From: an uncultured Planctomycetaceae bacterium
GTDB lineage: Bacteria; Planctomycetota; Planctomycetia; Planctomycetales; Planctomycetaceae
Reading direction: 5' to 3'
DNA: 43,341 nucleotides
Assembly: GCA_903861195.1 (NCBI GenBank)
Contig: CAIOTJ010000233.1
Coordinates: forward strand, 1 to 43,341
A model generated the notes under the pieces. The model was given only the letters and a program-made list of their open reading frames with translations. It ran no database searches and had not been told where the DNA came from. Made by a program: the position numbers and the translations under genes. Positions within the stretch are counted from its first letter, which is position 1. The number at the start of each line of letters is the position of its first letter. Positions 1-8,981 of this stretch are shown here, one piece after another.

Positions 1-157
1 TAATTCCCCCGGCCAGAATGCAGATGATCGACAGCGAGATGGCGTAGTTGGAAAACCCGCTCATCCGCCGTTTCAGTTCCTGGGAATAACCCAGCCGGTG
101 CAGCAGCTCGCGGTCCTGGTCCAGTGACGCGGGTGGGGGATCCGGGGAGGTGGCCAC
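1..157 (-). CDS. Amino-acid permease, APC superfamily (N-terminal fragment)
   Basis: Reading the minus strand from GTG at 157 gives an open frame that runs off the left edge. After a short proline-rich stretch it contains the segment LLHRLGYSQELKRRMSGF followed by SNYAISLSIICILAGGI. This charged cytoplasmic lead-in, with its LGY.QEL.R motif and the start of a first membrane helix, is characteristic of the APC amino-acid/polyamine permease superfamily. An AGGA sequence lies seven bases before the GTG and supports this start, although TTG codons further upstream stay in frame. Only about 52 residues are visible, so substrate and subfamily cannot be given. It is oriented like the Fic gene behind it, with about 130 bp between them. 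Confidence 0.7.
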   Translation of the reverse strand, partial: MATSPDPPPASLDQDRELLHRLGYSQELKRRMSGFSNYAISLSIICILAGGI

Positions 158-290
158 GAGACGGTCCTGGAAAAGAAAGACGAGCGGGTTCCCGGTGCGA
201 GGCGGCTGCAGTGTCGCGGTTCCCCGACGTTCCGGCAATCGAGGAGCAGAGGGGCGGGAACGAGGGCTGCCGTTTCCCCGGCCGTACGGC

Positions 291-1385
291 TCAGAGAGGG
301 GGCAGGTCCGCCAACCAGGCTTCTGCTGTCGGACTCAGTCGGTAGAGCCGGGATTTGCGGGCGGGGTTGGCCAGCTCCAGGAATCCCTCCGCCACCCAGC
401 GTCGACACAGGGGGCCGGTGGTGCGGACGGTCAGTCCCAGCACGAGGGCGATCTGCAGGGTCGAGACGGCCGCATGGTCGCGAAAGAGGCTGAGGACGCG
501 TCTCTGGCGGGGATGCAGACGGCGCAGATGAGGATCCAGATCGGGAGTTCCCCGCTCTTGGGCTGCCCGGCATTGCCCCTGGACCCGTCGCAGGGCCTCG
601 ACCATTCCCCGGCAGAAGTATTCGAGAAATCCGGTCACCGGCGCGGCTGACCGACCTTCGTAGTAGTTATGCGATGGGCCAACCTGCAGAGCGGAGTAGT
701 AGTCGTGCAATCGCTCCGCGTAGTACTCCTCCAGGGAGTACAGGCCCTGGAGTCCATAGCCTCCCCGATGCAGGATCAGGGTGGTCAGCAGGCGTGCGGT
801 CCGTCCATTTCCGTCGTACCAGGGGTGGATGGTGACCAGTTGGTAGTGGGCAAGAGCTGCCACGACGGGGATCGGCCAATGGCGCCGCCCGATTTCCTCG
901 TTCGTCCAGGCGGCGAGCTCGGTCATCAAAGTAGCGACGTCGCTGGCTTCGGGGGGCAGATAGACGATGCGGCCGGTTCGGCCATCCCGGATCACGTTCT
1001 GTCCATCCCGGTAGCGTGAGGCGACCCGGCGTCCCCGCCACGCCAGACCATGCAAAGTCCGGATGACACGCGTCGTCAGGGATTGAGAGCTGGCAGCGAG
1101 TTCCTCGACCCATGTCAGGGCTGCGTAGTAGTTGCGGACCTCTGTCACATCGCGCTCCCGCCCGGGAAAGCGCTGCCCGGCGACCGCCTGCGTGACCTCC
1201 CGCTCTGTCAGTTCGTTCCCCTCAATCTGGGTTGAGAAATGACTTGTGCGAAGGCGGGCCGTCTGGCGAAGTCCGGCCAGAACTCCCACATCGACGGGCT
1301 GCCGTTCGAGTTCGTTCCGGAGCAACTCGAGTTCGACCAGGGCTCGATGCAACGGCAGAGAGATTTCAAACACAGGCTGAAACAT
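291..1385 (-). CDS. Fic family protein with C-terminal winged helix (class II)
   Basis: This is a probable AMP-transferase of the Fic family, which modifies target proteins with AMP or another phosphate-containing group. With the start at 1385 it has 364 residues. The catalytic motif HPWYDGNGRTAR lies at about residues 187-198 and matches HPFx(D/E)GNGRxxR in full. The segment STQIEG at about 51-56 fits the inhibitory helix motif (S/T)xxxE(G/N), so the protein would be an autoinhibited class II Fic. The last 75 residues look like a winged helix, suggesting DNA binding. An ATG at 1409 is also possible but lies only seven bases from three tandem 11-bp repeats; 1385 leaves room for a leader and begins with the family-like MFQPVFEISLPLH. 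No antitoxin partner is adjacent, consistent with intramolecular inhibition. The cellular target is unknown. Confidence 0.93.
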   Translation of the reverse strand: MFQPVFEISLPLHRALVELELLRNELERQPVDVGVLAGLRQTARLRTSHFSTQIEGNELTEREVTQAVAGQRFPGRERDVTEVRNYYAALTWVEELAASSQSLTTRVIRTLHGLAWRGRRVASRYRDGQNVIRDGRTGRIVYLPPEASDVATLMTELAAWTNEEIGRRHWPIPVVAALAHYQLVTIHPWYDGNGRTARLLTTLILHRGGYGLQGLYSLEEYYAERLHDYYSALQVGPSHNYYEGRSAAPVTGFLEYFCRGMVEALRRVQGQCRAAQERGTPDLDPHLRRLHPRQRRVLSLFRDHAAVSTLQIALVLGLTVRTTGPLCRRWVAEGFLELANPARKSRLYRLSPTAEAWLADLPPL

Positions 1386-1415
1386 ACCGCGGAGTGTACC
1401 AGCGATCATTGGGTG

Positions 1416-1448
1416 ATGTCGAATAAATGTCAGATAAATGTCAGATAA
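1416..1448. repeat. Three tandem 11-bp repeats upstream of fic
   Basis: The plus strand reads ATGTCGAATAA, ATGTCAGATAA and ATGTCAGATAA back to back at 1416-1426, 1427-1437 and 1438-1448. Two copies are identical and one differs at two positions. The array is AT-rich in a GC-rich genome and sits 7-39 bp before the first possible fic ATG. An 11-bp period places copies on the same DNA face, as for cooperative binding of a regulator. The Fic protein's own winged helix is an obvious candidate, but that is inference. Confidence 0.85.
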
Positions 1449-1553
1449 CCGGTTCGGAACTTTTTCAGACCACCGGGACCGTCCGGTGGGGGCGCTGGCC
1501 GGGGGCGTGAAGGCATGACCTGTACGGATTGTAAGATTACCGGCCGGAAGGAA

Positions 1554-1584
1554 TTGACAGACCGGGGGGTGACGATGCGATAAT
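1554..1584 (+). promoter_or_regulatory. Sigma-70-like promoter for the DUF1501 gene
   Basis: TTGACA at 1554-1559 is a perfect -35 box and GATAAT at 1579-1584 a five-of-six -10 box, with a 19-bp spacer, slightly long. Transcription would start near 1591. This leaves about 49 nt before the ATG at 1640 but only about 13 nt before the alternative start at 1604, so it favours 1640. Confidence 0.5.
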
Positions 1585-1639
1585 TGAATCAGCGTCGACC
1601 ATTGTGTTCCCTCCCCCCCAGCCCCCGTCGGGTCCCGCC

Positions 1640-2998
1640 ATGCTCACCATTCTTGGTCCCCGTCCCCGCGCTGCTGCGTCCGGCTTCTGCGATGGAGTCT
1701 CCCGGCGATCGTTCCTGAAAATCGGCGGGCTGGCAATGGGGGGCATGGCCCTGCCCGAAGTGCTGAAGGCCGAGCAGGCGACCGGCAAGCAGGGGGGCCA
1801 CAAGGGGGTCATCATGATCTTCCTGCCGGGTGGGCCTCCTCACCAGGACATGTGGGATGTGAAGATGGACGCTCCCTCCGAGATCCGGGGGGAATTCTCG
1901 GCCATTCCCACGAGTGTGCCCGGGATCGACATCTGCGAAATGTTCCCGCAGATTGCGGCGAACATGCAGAAGTTCGTCCCGATTCGTTCGATGGTGGGAG
2001 CCGGGGGTGACCACTACGCCTACCAGTGTCTCACGGGCTGGAACAAGCGCGACCGGCAGCCGGGGGGAGGCTTCCCCTCGATGGGTTCGGTGCTGTCGAA
2101 GGTGTACGGACCGGTCGATCCGGCGATGCCCCCGTTCGTCGGGTTGTCTCCCCGCATGGGGCACATGCCCTGGGCCGACAATGGCGTGCCCGGCTTCCTG
2201 GGAATTGCCCACGCTCCGTTCACTCCGAATGCCGAAGGGAAGGATGATCTGGTCCTGAACGGGATCACCCTCGACCGGCTGGGAGACCGGCGGGCGGTGC
2301 TGACGGCTCTCGACCGGTTCCGCAAAGACTGCGACTCGTCGGGGCAGCTCGCCGGGACCGACGCCTTCACCCAGCAGGCGTTTGGGGTCCTCACCTCCAG
2401 CAAGCTGGCCGAGGCCTTGAATCTCGACCTGGAAGACCAGAAGTTGCGTGACCGTTATGGTCGCGGGGTCAACCAGTTGCGGGATGATGGCGGCCCCCGG
2501 TTGATCGACAATTTCCTGGTGGCTCGCCGGCTGATCTCGGCCGGGGCCCGCTGCGTGACACTGGCGTTCAGCCGGTGGGACTGGCACGGGGCCAACTTCC
2601 AGCAGGGGCGGGAAGACATGCCGCTGCTCGATCAGGGATTGGTGGCCCTGGTGCAGGATCTGGAAGAACGGGGCATGCTCGACGACATCAGCGTGGTCTG
2701 CTGGGGCGAGTTCGGCCGGACCCCCAAGGTCAACAAAGATGCCGGGCGCGATCACTGGCCGCAGGTCTCATGTGCGCTGCTGGCGGGGGGTGGCATTCGG
2801 GCGGGTCAGGTCATTGGAGCGACCAACCGTCTGGGCGAATTCGCGACCGATCGACCGGTGCATTTCCAGGAAGTGTTCGCCACGCTGTATCACAACCTGG
2901 GGATCAACGTCGATCACCTGACCCTGCGCGATTTGCAGGGGCGGCCGCAATTCCTGATCGACCAGAACAAGTACAAGGCGCTCCCCGAGCTGCTCTGA
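1640..2998 (+). CDS. DUF1501 domain-containing protein
   Basis: This 452-residue protein belongs to DUF1501, an alkaline-phosphatase/sulfatase-like family greatly expanded in planctomycetes and usually exported. The N-terminus carries [15 protein letters not shown], a twin-arginine-type leader (SRRxFLK followed by a hydrophobic stretch). Family hallmarks follow: [16 protein letters not shown], then the late [11 protein letters not shown] and a GRDHWPQ segment that helps form the presumed active site. I start at ATG 1640 rather than 1604 because the leader begins properly there and a promoter lies at 1554-1584. It stands alone, not directly next to a PSCyt1 partner as DUF1501 genes often do. 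The biochemical substrate of the family is not established; assignment to the family is secure. Confidence 0.92.
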   Translation: MLTILGPRPRAAASGFCDGVSRRSFLKIGGLAMGGMALPEVLKAEQATGKQGGHKGVIMIFLPGGPPHQDMWDVKMDAPSEIRGEFSAIPTSVPGIDICEMFPQIAANMQKFVPIRSMVGAGGDHYAYQCLTGWNKRDRQPGGGFPSMGSVLSKVYGPVDPAMPPFVGLSPRMGHMPWADNGVPGFLGIAHAPFTPNAEGKDDLVLNGITLDRLGDRRAVLTALDRFRKDCDSSGQLAGTDAFTQQAFGVLTSSKLAEALNLDLEDQKLRDRYGRGVNQLRDDGGPRLIDNFLVARRLISAGARCVTLAFSRWDWHGANFQQGREDMPLLDQGLVALVQDLEERGMLDDISVVCWGEFGRTPKVNKDAGRDHWPQVSCALLAGGGIRAGQVIGATNRLGEFATDRPVHFQEVFATLYHNLGINVDHLTLRDLQGRPQFLIDQNKYKALPELL

Positions 2999-3133
2999 TC
3001 GGCCCCGCGCCCCGCAACAATCCGCGACGCTCCGGTTCACCCGGTTCCGCCTCGACGTCACGGCGCCTCAGACCGTGACTTCGGCATCGCCCGGCTGTTT
3101 CGAACCAGTCGCTGCCGCCGCGCGCCTCGCCGC

Positions 3134-3652
3134 TCAGGATTGTTCCGAGGCGGACGGGCTGGCGAGCCATTCCCACTGCGAGAACGTGGCGGCTTGTCCG
3201 ACGCGTTCCCCCTGGGAGGTCCGCAGGTTCCAGACGGTGGCCTGGCAGATCAGGAAGCGCTGCCCGGTCGTGGCGATCCGAACGCCCTGGTAATCATCGA
3301 CATACCCCTGCTGGCTGGTCCTTTCCAGCAGCCGGGCGCGTTCTTCACGATGCATGGGTTCCGCGGTGAGGCGCGACGGAGTTTGTCGCAGTTGATCGAT
3401 CGTGATGTGCCACAGGTGCAGCGCGGTCCGGTTGCCATAGTTGAGGATCGGGTCGCCCTCGATCCCGTGTGAGACCACAACAAACGGGGCTTCAAACAGC
3501 GCCTGGGCCTGTTCTTCGGCAGATCCCTGTCGCGGGAGCAGCTCCTGTCCCACCCAATGCCGATAGGAATCGAGCAGGATCTGGGTGTGCGCGACCCATC
3601 CCTGCAGAGTCCACGGGTGGGGAGGGATCTCGAGAGCCGGGGGGGAGGTCAT
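3134..3652 (-). CDS. MEKHLA domain-containing protein
   Basis: This 172-residue soluble protein matches the MEKHLA domain, a PAS-like fold found at the C-terminus of plant HD-ZIP III factors and as a stand-alone protein in bacteria. The diagnostic stretches are APFVVVSHGIEGDPILNYGN, then ALHLWHITIDQL, PSRLTAEPMHREERARLL, and a final segment containing GYVDDYQGVRI. In plants the domain has a proposed redox- or light-sensing role. Bacterial function is unproven and no cofactor-binding residue can be named from sequence. It has no signal peptide or membrane segment. It is convergent with the DUF1501 gene on its left and divergent from the one on its right. Confidence 0.88.
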   Translation of the reverse strand: MTSPPALEIPPHPWTLQGWVAHTQILLDSYRHWVGQELLPRQGSAEEQAQALFEAPFVVVSHGIEGDPILNYGNRTALHLWHITIDQLRQTPSRLTAEPMHREERARLLERTSQQGYVDDYQGVRIATTGQRFLICQATVWNLRTSQGERVGQAATFSQWEWLASPSASEQS

Positions 3653-3780
3653 GGGACGTGCTTTCAGAGGATGGGACCGTGGTTAGCGATTGTGCGCTTT
3701 CTGCCCGGGTTGGGCAATTGGCCGCTGCGAATTTGGGGGGCCTTCCTGAACACAGCTCTGGGCCGGTTGCCCGGTCACGG

Positions 3781-3798
3781 GGGATGGCTTAGCATCCC
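3781..3798. promoter_or_regulatory. Short inverted repeat upstream of second DUF1501 gene
   Basis: GGGATG at 3781-3786 and CATCCC at 3793-3798 flank the six bases GCTTAG. The element sits about 60 bp before the ATG at 3860 in the divergent gap between the MEKHLA and DUF1501 genes. It could be an operator, but a six-base arm can occur by chance. Confidence 0.25.
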
Positions 3799-3859
3799 GA
3801 GGTGATTGGCTGCTGTTTTTCGGCCGCTGTCCTGTTCCGTTCGAGACGCGAGTGCTGCC

Positions 3860-6019
3860 ATGTTCTCTCTCTTCTCTGAACCGGGGCGAATGTGTCAGGG
3901 AGTAAGCCGTCGCGAATGGCTGCGGGTCGGGGGCATTGGCCTGGGGGGGATCACCCTGCCGCACTTGCTGGCGGGGCGCGGTCTGGCCGGGCCCACGTTC
4001 GGCCAGTCCACGATCGAACGGCCGGCGATGTTTGGCCGGGCGAAAAATGTGTTGGTGGTCTGGCTGCAGGGAGGCCCGCCGCAGCATGAGACGTGGGATC
4101 CCAAACCCGACGCCCCGGCGGAGATTCGGGGGGCGTTTGGTCCGATCCAGACCAATATTCCGGGAATCCAGATTGGCGAACTGTTGCCGCGGCTCGCCAC
4201 GCGGGCCGACAAGCTGGCGATTGTTCGTTCGCTGTGCACCCACAACGACCTGCACGATGCCAGTGCCTATTGGGTGTTGACCGGTTATCCGTACCGCGGA
4301 CGGCAGTCGCGCGAGATCAGCCCGACCGACTGGCCCTGGCTGGGATCGGTCGTCAAGCAGCTCAAGCCGAGTGAGGAACTGCCCGCCTACAGCGCCGTCT
4401 GGCTTCCCGACTGGATGCGGTTGAACGACAACGTCACACCGGCTGGTCAGACGGCGGGATTCCTCGGGCACCGTTGGGAGCCCGAGCGGCTGGTCTGCGA
4501 TCCCTCGACCAAGGGGTTCCAGGTCCAGGGCCTGTCGGCCCCGGGGGAAGTCCCCCCCTTGCGCCTGGCGGCCCGCCAGAGCCTGTTGTCGCAGGTGGAG
4601 ACGCATTTCGAGCTGCTCGATCGGGGCGGCCGTGCCCGCGACTTTGACCGCCAGACCCAACAGGCTTTCGACGTGCTGGCTTCCGGGCGGGCTCGGCAGG
4701 CCTTCGACCTCGAACGTGAGCCCGACGCGATCCGCCGGGCCTATGGTTCGACTCAGTGGGGGCAGTCGCTGTTGCTGGGGCGCCGGTTGATCGAGGCGGG
4801 AGCCCGCCTCGTGCATGTCAACTGGTGCCGGGAACCGGGCGACGAGGCGGTCAACAACCCGATGTGGGACACGCACGCCCAGAATGCCGACCGGCTGCAG
4901 GATGTGCTCTGCCCGCTCTTCGATGTCACCTTTTCGACACTGCTCGATGATCTGGACGAGCGGGGACTGCTCGCCGAGACGCTGGTGCTGGCGATTGGCG
5001 AATTCGGCCGGACTCCCAAGATCAACGGGCAGGGAGGACGGGACCACTGGGGACATGTCTTCAGTTTCGCCCTGGCGGGGGCGGGGATCGCCGGGGGGCA
5101 GGTGTTCGGCTCCAGTGATCGCCAGGGGGGATACCCCAAAGACGGGCGGATTGAGCCGCAGGAGCTGACGGCCACCCTTCTGCATCTGTTGGGAATTGGC
5201 CACGAAGCCACGTTTGCCGACACGGTGCAGCGGCCGCATGCGGCCACCCTGGGGACGCCGATCGCGGCGCTCTTGGGCTCGGCCCCGGCGACCCCCGAAC
5301 GGGTCGCTGCGACGGGGAACCTCGCCTTGGTTCCCGCCTTCACGCAAGAGCCGATGTTCAACACCGGTTTCGAAGACGATGTGCCTTTCCTCCCCGTGGG
5401 GCCGGCTGGTCGCGAGCGGGGCTGGCGGGCGTTTCCCCGGCGGGGCGAGGGGCCCGAGGGGGTGGATTTGAGGGTGACCCGGCTGACGGGAACAGCGCTG
5501 GTGTGCACGGGGGTGGGGGCGGCCGGCCTGGGGTTCGGGTTTGATGCGGCCGGGACGGGGGGACGGATTCCGCAGGGGAGCCGCCTGCTGCTGACCCAGG
5601 AGCTGCGCAATCCCCGGCAGGGGTTGTATGAGGTTGTGCTGCGGGTCGCCGCCGGCGGTCTCGCGGCCGATTTTCGCGAACTGCTGGCCCTGCATTTCAG
5701 CGCCCAGGCCGTGTTGTTTGGCTACCGGGAACTGACCAAGGACCTGCGGCAGGGGATGCGGGAGTTCGCCCAGGTGCCCGTGGACCTGGAATTTGATGAC
5801 GAGTTGGGCGTGTACCGCGAGGTGCGGTTGTCGGCCCGGCTGCGCAGCCAGGACGACAGTGCGAACGAGATTGAGATGGGGGTGGGACTGGTGCTGATCC
5901 TCGAGAAGACCTCCCCGGGAGTGCTGGAGTTGCCGGCGGGATCGCGGGCCTGGCTCGCGCTGGATGACGTCGAGATCCGCTTCACTCCCCGTCTGCGAAA
6001 CGACAACGTGCGGGTCTGA
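3860..6019 (+). CDS. DUF1501 protein with long C-terminal extension
   Basis: This 719-residue protein is a DUF1501 member. It has a twin-arginine-like leader (VSRREWLRVGGIGLGG), the early motif VVWLQGGPPQHETWDP, and the late [12 protein letters not shown] followed by GGRDHWGHVFS. The family domain ends near residue 475. About 245 further residues follow that I do not recognise; they are rich in beta-type segments and contain LLLTQELRNPRQGLYEVVL and a conserved-looking ELLALHFSAQAVLFGYREL. This part resembles a carbohydrate-binding or jelly-roll type module only in general composition. The ATG at 3860 is preferred over 3806 because it places the leader near the N-terminus; ATG 3890 is also possible. 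A sugar phosphate isomerase/epimerase gene follows after 61 bp on the same strand, so co-transcription is likely. Confidence 0.92.
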   Translation: MFSLFSEPGRMCQGVSRREWLRVGGIGLGGITLPHLLAGRGLAGPTFGQSTIERPAMFGRAKNVLVVWLQGGPPQHETWDPKPDAPAEIRGAFGPIQTNIPGIQIGELLPRLATRADKLAIVRSLCTHNDLHDASAYWVLTGYPYRGRQSREISPTDWPWLGSVVKQLKPSEELPAYSAVWLPDWMRLNDNVTPAGQTAGFLGHRWEPERLVCDPSTKGFQVQGLSAPGEVPPLRLAARQSLLSQVETHFELLDRGGRARDFDRQTQQAFDVLASGRARQAFDLEREPDAIRRAYGSTQWGQSLLLGRRLIEAGARLVHVNWCREPGDEAVNNPMWDTHAQNADRLQDVLCPLFDVTFSTLLDDLDERGLLAETLVLAIGEFGRTPKINGQGGRDHWGHVFSFALAGAGIAGGQVFGSSDRQGGYPKDGRIEPQELTATLLHLLGIGHEATFADTVQRPHAATLGTPIAALLGSAPATPERVAATGNLALVPAFTQEPMFNTGFEDDVPFLPVGPAGRERGWRAFPRRGEGPEGVDLRVTRLTGTALVCTGVGAAGLGFGFDAAGTGGRIPQGSRLLLTQELRNPRQGLYEVVLRVAAGGLAADFRELLALHFSAQAVLFGYRELTKDLRQGMREFAQVPVDLEFDDELGVYREVRLSARLRSQDDSANEIEMGVGLVLILEKTSPGVLELPAGSRAWLALDDVEIRFTPRLRNDNVRV

Positions 6020-6080
6020 GCGATCCGCGGAACAGGGCCGGGACGTCGGCCCGGAAGCCCCTTTTTGCAGAAGAGATGGC

Positions 6081-6917
6081 ATGCAGCTGGGATTGATCAA
6101 TTCGGCGTGGGCCCAGGCGGGGCGTGAGACCGCGTGGGGCATTGCGAAGACCCGCGAGCTGGGGTTCGACTCGATCGACATTTTCGCCGATCCGCTCGAC
6201 ATCGACGTGAAAGAACGTCGGCTGATCAAACGGGAGTGCGACCGGCACGGACTGCCGATTGTTTCTCTGGCCTGTGTCGCGGTGGGCCTGGTCGATTTCA
6301 ACCCCAGCGTGCAGCGGTTCAGCGTGGAGCGGGTGAAGGCCTATCTGGACCTGGCTTACGAATACGAGGCCCGCAACGTGCTGCTGGTGCTGGGGGAATA
6401 CATCTGGAACCAGGAGGTCATTCCACCAGCGGAACAGTGGCAGACGGCGGTCCGCAATTGCCGGATTCTGGCGGATTATGCCGCCCGATTGAATGTGCAG
6501 ATCGCGCTCGAGCTGGAGCCGTTCCCGCTGTCTCTGGTCAACAACGTCGACACGATGGCGCGCTTCCTGGACGACGTGAACCATCCCGCCTTGCAGGCGA
6601 ACATCGACGTCTCGCACCTCTGCCTGTCAAAAGTGGCCCCCGAAGAGTTGCGTCGTCTGAAGGGACGGGCGATTCATGTGCACATTTCGGACTGCGACGG
6701 CAAACGGCATGGAGATCTGCCCCCAGGCCGCGGGGTGGTCGACTTCGCCCCCTATCTGCGTGAGATCAAAGCCCTGGGAATCGACGGAGCGGTTTCGATC
6801 GAGCTCGAGTACTCTCCCCAGCCCGACCAGATCGAGGCTTGGGTGGCCGAGGCCTACCGGGAGACCGACCGCCTGATGATCGAGGCAGGCTTGCGGAGTG
6901 CCACGTCAAAAAAGTAA
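6081..6917 (+). CDS. Sugar phosphate isomerase/epimerase family protein
   Basis: This 278-residue cytoplasmic protein is a TIM-barrel enzyme of the xylose isomerase-like family, which interconverts keto and aldo sugars or epimerises them using a divalent metal. The opening LGLINSAWAQAGRETAW, the central IALELEPFPLSLVNN (a metal-binding Glu in the barrel), NIDVSHLCLS, IHVHISDCDGKRHGD with its metal-ligand His and Asp residues, and the late VSIELEYSP with a second catalytic-type Glu follow the family order. ATG 6081 fits the usual length; the longer frame back to 5964 overlaps the preceding gene. It lies 61 bp behind a DUF1501 gene. The specific sugar substrate cannot be predicted. Confidence 0.92.
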   Translation: MQLGLINSAWAQAGRETAWGIAKTRELGFDSIDIFADPLDIDVKERRLIKRECDRHGLPIVSLACVAVGLVDFNPSVQRFSVERVKAYLDLAYEYEARNVLLVLGEYIWNQEVIPPAEQWQTAVRNCRILADYAARLNVQIALELEPFPLSLVNNVDTMARFLDDVNHPALQANIDVSHLCLSKVAPEELRRLKGRAIHVHISDCDGKRHGDLPPGRGVVDFAPYLREIKALGIDGAVSIELEYSPQPDQIEAWVAEAYRETDRLMIEAGLRSATSKK

Positions 6918-7223
6918 AGAACAGGTCTTCCGAAGCGATTCGCATCGGGAGAAACAGGGACCGCACAGGACCGGGCAGGATGGCTGCCTCCCGAACTTCT
7001 GGCTGGTCCGGCTGTGGAGAGCGGCGTGGCAGGCAATTGGTTTTCCTGCCTGGGTGAGCCAATTCACGGCATTGAGTTGCGCCTGCGGAGAGACTCTGGT
7101 CTGCGCCTGTGGTGCCGCTGTTCGAGACTCCGTCCCACGTCACCCATTCTGGGCGTGATTGGGGAGGGGCACGGCCGGTCACCGTTTCATCGCTCATTTC
7201 GGTTCCCCTTGTCTGTTGATTCC
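6918..7223 (+). other. Intergenic leader region before the amidohydrolase gene
   Basis: About 306 bp without a convincing gene. A small hairpin (GGCAGG 7028-7033 with CCTGCC 7045-7050) competes topologically with AATTGG 7035-7040 pairing CCAATT 7059-7064. I see no tRNA, no clear promoter and no ribosome-binding site before ATG 7224. The region probably contains the 3' end of the upstream transcript and the promoter of the next gene. Confidence 0.4.
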
Positions 7224-8981
7224 ATGAGACGAACTTCTGCATCGGTGGTGTTGGCTGCGTGGTTGTGGTGTGGTGCGGCTTGTTCGCTGCTGCACGCCCA
7301 GGAGGTTCCCACGGTCTATCGGGGGGGGGACATCCTCACCATGCGGGGACCGACTCCGGAACTGGTCGAGGAACTGGTGGTCCATCGGGGCAAGATCCTG
7401 CATGCCGGGAAGAGCGCGGACGGCAAGCCGCACGCCGGGCCGAACCCGAAGATTGTCGATCTGGGGGGCCAGACCCTGGTTCCGGGATTCATCGACACCC
7501 ATGGGCACATGGTGTATTTCGGCAAGAACCTGATTGATGGCGATCTGCGGGGGGCCAAGTCGGTGGCCGAGGTCGTCAGCCGAATGAAGGAACAGGCCAA
7601 GCAGATGCCGGCAGGGGCCTGGATTGTGGGATTCGGTTACCTGGCCCGCGATCTGGCCGAGAAACGCCATCCGACGCTCGACGAGTTGAACGAGGTCTCG
7701 CAGGACCGGCCGGTGATGATCGTCGACAGTTCGGGCCACCTGGGTTCCGGGAATGGAGCTGTCTACAAGGCGGCGGGGATCACAGCGGCCACCAAGGATC
7801 CCGAGGGGGGATCGTTCTCCCGCAAGCCGGGTGGCACCGAGCTGGCTGGCCCGATGGAAGAGACCGCGCTCAACGCCGTGCGCAGTCGTCGGCCCCCCTT
7901 CACTGGAGAATTGGCCGACCGGGTCATCACTGGAGCCGCCGCCGTCTGGGCCAGCTACGGGCAGACCACCGCCCAGGAGGCTGGCCTGGGGCTGGGGAAC
8001 GACGATCTCGAGATCGTGAAAAATGCCATCGACAAGAATCTGCTGAAGATCGACCTGTATGTCTGCGCCAAAGATTCGGTGACCGATGACACCATCAACG
8101 CCGCCTACTCGGTGGCGGCCGAGTTCAATCCGCAGCCCGGTGGAACCTCCCGGAAGCTGCTGGCGGACCGGCCCGATCTCAACAAGCGGTACATCAACCG
8201 CGTGCGTTTGGGAGGCATCAAATTCTGGCTGGACGGCAGCGTCGACACGGCGTGGTTTACGCAGCCCTACACCAATCTCCCTCCCGGGAAATCGGGCGAA
8301 TACAAGGGTTTCCAACAGATTCCGAACGAAGTGCTGGATGATGCGTTCGACCGTTTCTGGACATCCAACCTGCAGTTGAACATGCACATGAATGGAGATG
8401 CCGCCGCCGATCAGGCCCTGACGGCGATTGAGCGTGCGGTGAAAAAATTCGGCATGCGGGATCATCGTCCCGTGTTCATCCATGGGACCTATCTGCGCCC
8501 CGACCAGATCCAGAAGATGAAGAAGTACGGGGCGATCCCCAGCTTCCTGACCTCGTCGATCAAGTCTGGTGGTGACGCAGTCGTGCATCTGTGGGGTCCC
8601 GAGCGGGCGGCCCATGCCCTCGCGTCGAAGACCTTTCTCGACAATGGGATGAAGTTCACCTACTCGCATGATGCCCCCGTCTCTCCCTCCCCGGCCATCA
8701 TGCCGCTGGTGGGGTTGGCCGTGACCCGCGTGGCGGCCAGCGGCCGGGTGGTCGGTCCTGACGAACGGGTCTCGCCCTATCATGCCCTCCAGGCGGTGAC
8801 CTCGATGGCCGCCTATCAGATCAAGGAAGAGGCCGCGAAAGGAACTTTGGAGGCGGGCAAGCTGGCCGACCTGGTGATCCTCGAAAAGAATCCGCTCAAG
8901 GTCGATCCGGCGGAAATCGCCGACATCGCCGTGGTGGAGACCATCAAGGAAGGAAAGTCGATCTACCGGAAGGGGCAGTAA
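7224..8981 (+). CDS. Secreted amidohydrolase, YtcJ/amidohydrolase-3 type
   Basis: This 585-residue metal-dependent hydrolase has a signal peptide (MRRTSASVVLAAWLWCGAA, cleavage probably after LLHAQ), so it acts outside the cytoplasm. The mature part starts with the composite-sheet segment VYRGGDILTM. The metal motif LVPGFIDTHGHMV has HGH at residues 93-95. Later landmarks are KFWLDGSVDTAWF, a lower-barrel Lys/Asp region, NMHMNGDAAADQAL and the late TYSHDAPVSPSPA with a catalytic-type Asp. The C-terminus GTLEAGKLADLVIL is the classical amidohydrolase closing beta segment. The nearest group is exoenzyme YtcJ-like proteins, whose substrates are mostly unknown. A run of nine G lies at 7321-7329, about 100 bp into the gene. 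The stop codon overlaps the next start (TAATG). Confidence 0.93.
   Translation: MRRTSASVVLAAWLWCGAACSLLHAQEVPTVYRGGDILTMRGPTPELVEELVVHRGKILHAGKSADGKPHAGPNPKIVDLGGQTLVPGFIDTHGHMVYFGKNLIDGDLRGAKSVAEVVSRMKEQAKQMPAGAWIVGFGYLARDLAEKRHPTLDELNEVSQDRPVMIVDSSGHLGSGNGAVYKAAGITAATKDPEGGSFSRKPGGTELAGPMEETALNAVRSRRPPFTGELADRVITGAAAVWASYGQTTAQEAGLGLGNDDLEIVKNAIDKNLLKIDLYVCAKDSVTDDTINAAYSVAAEFNPQPGGTSRKLLADRPDLNKRYINRVRLGGIKFWLDGSVDTAWFTQPYTNLPPGKSGEYKGFQQIPNEVLDDAFDRFWTSNLQLNMHMNGDAAADQALTAIERAVKKFGMRDHRPVFIHGTYLRPDQIQKMKKYGAIPSFLTSSIKSGGDAVVHLWGPERAAHALASKTFLDNGMKFTYSHDAPVSPSPAIMPLVGLAVTRVAASGRVVGPDERVSPYHALQAVTSMAAYQIKEEAAKGTLEAGKLADLVILEKNPLKVDPAEIADIAVVETIKEGKSIYRKGQ

Noticed and set aside
291-1385. 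Fic as toxin of a two-gene toxin-antitoxin pair
   Set aside because: No small antitoxin gene is adjacent and the inhibitory motif STQIEG is inside the protein itself.
3683-6301. An 872-codon open frame on the minus strand
   Set aside because: Antisense to the second DUF1501 gene, which has all family motifs; the composition is typical of a shadow frame.
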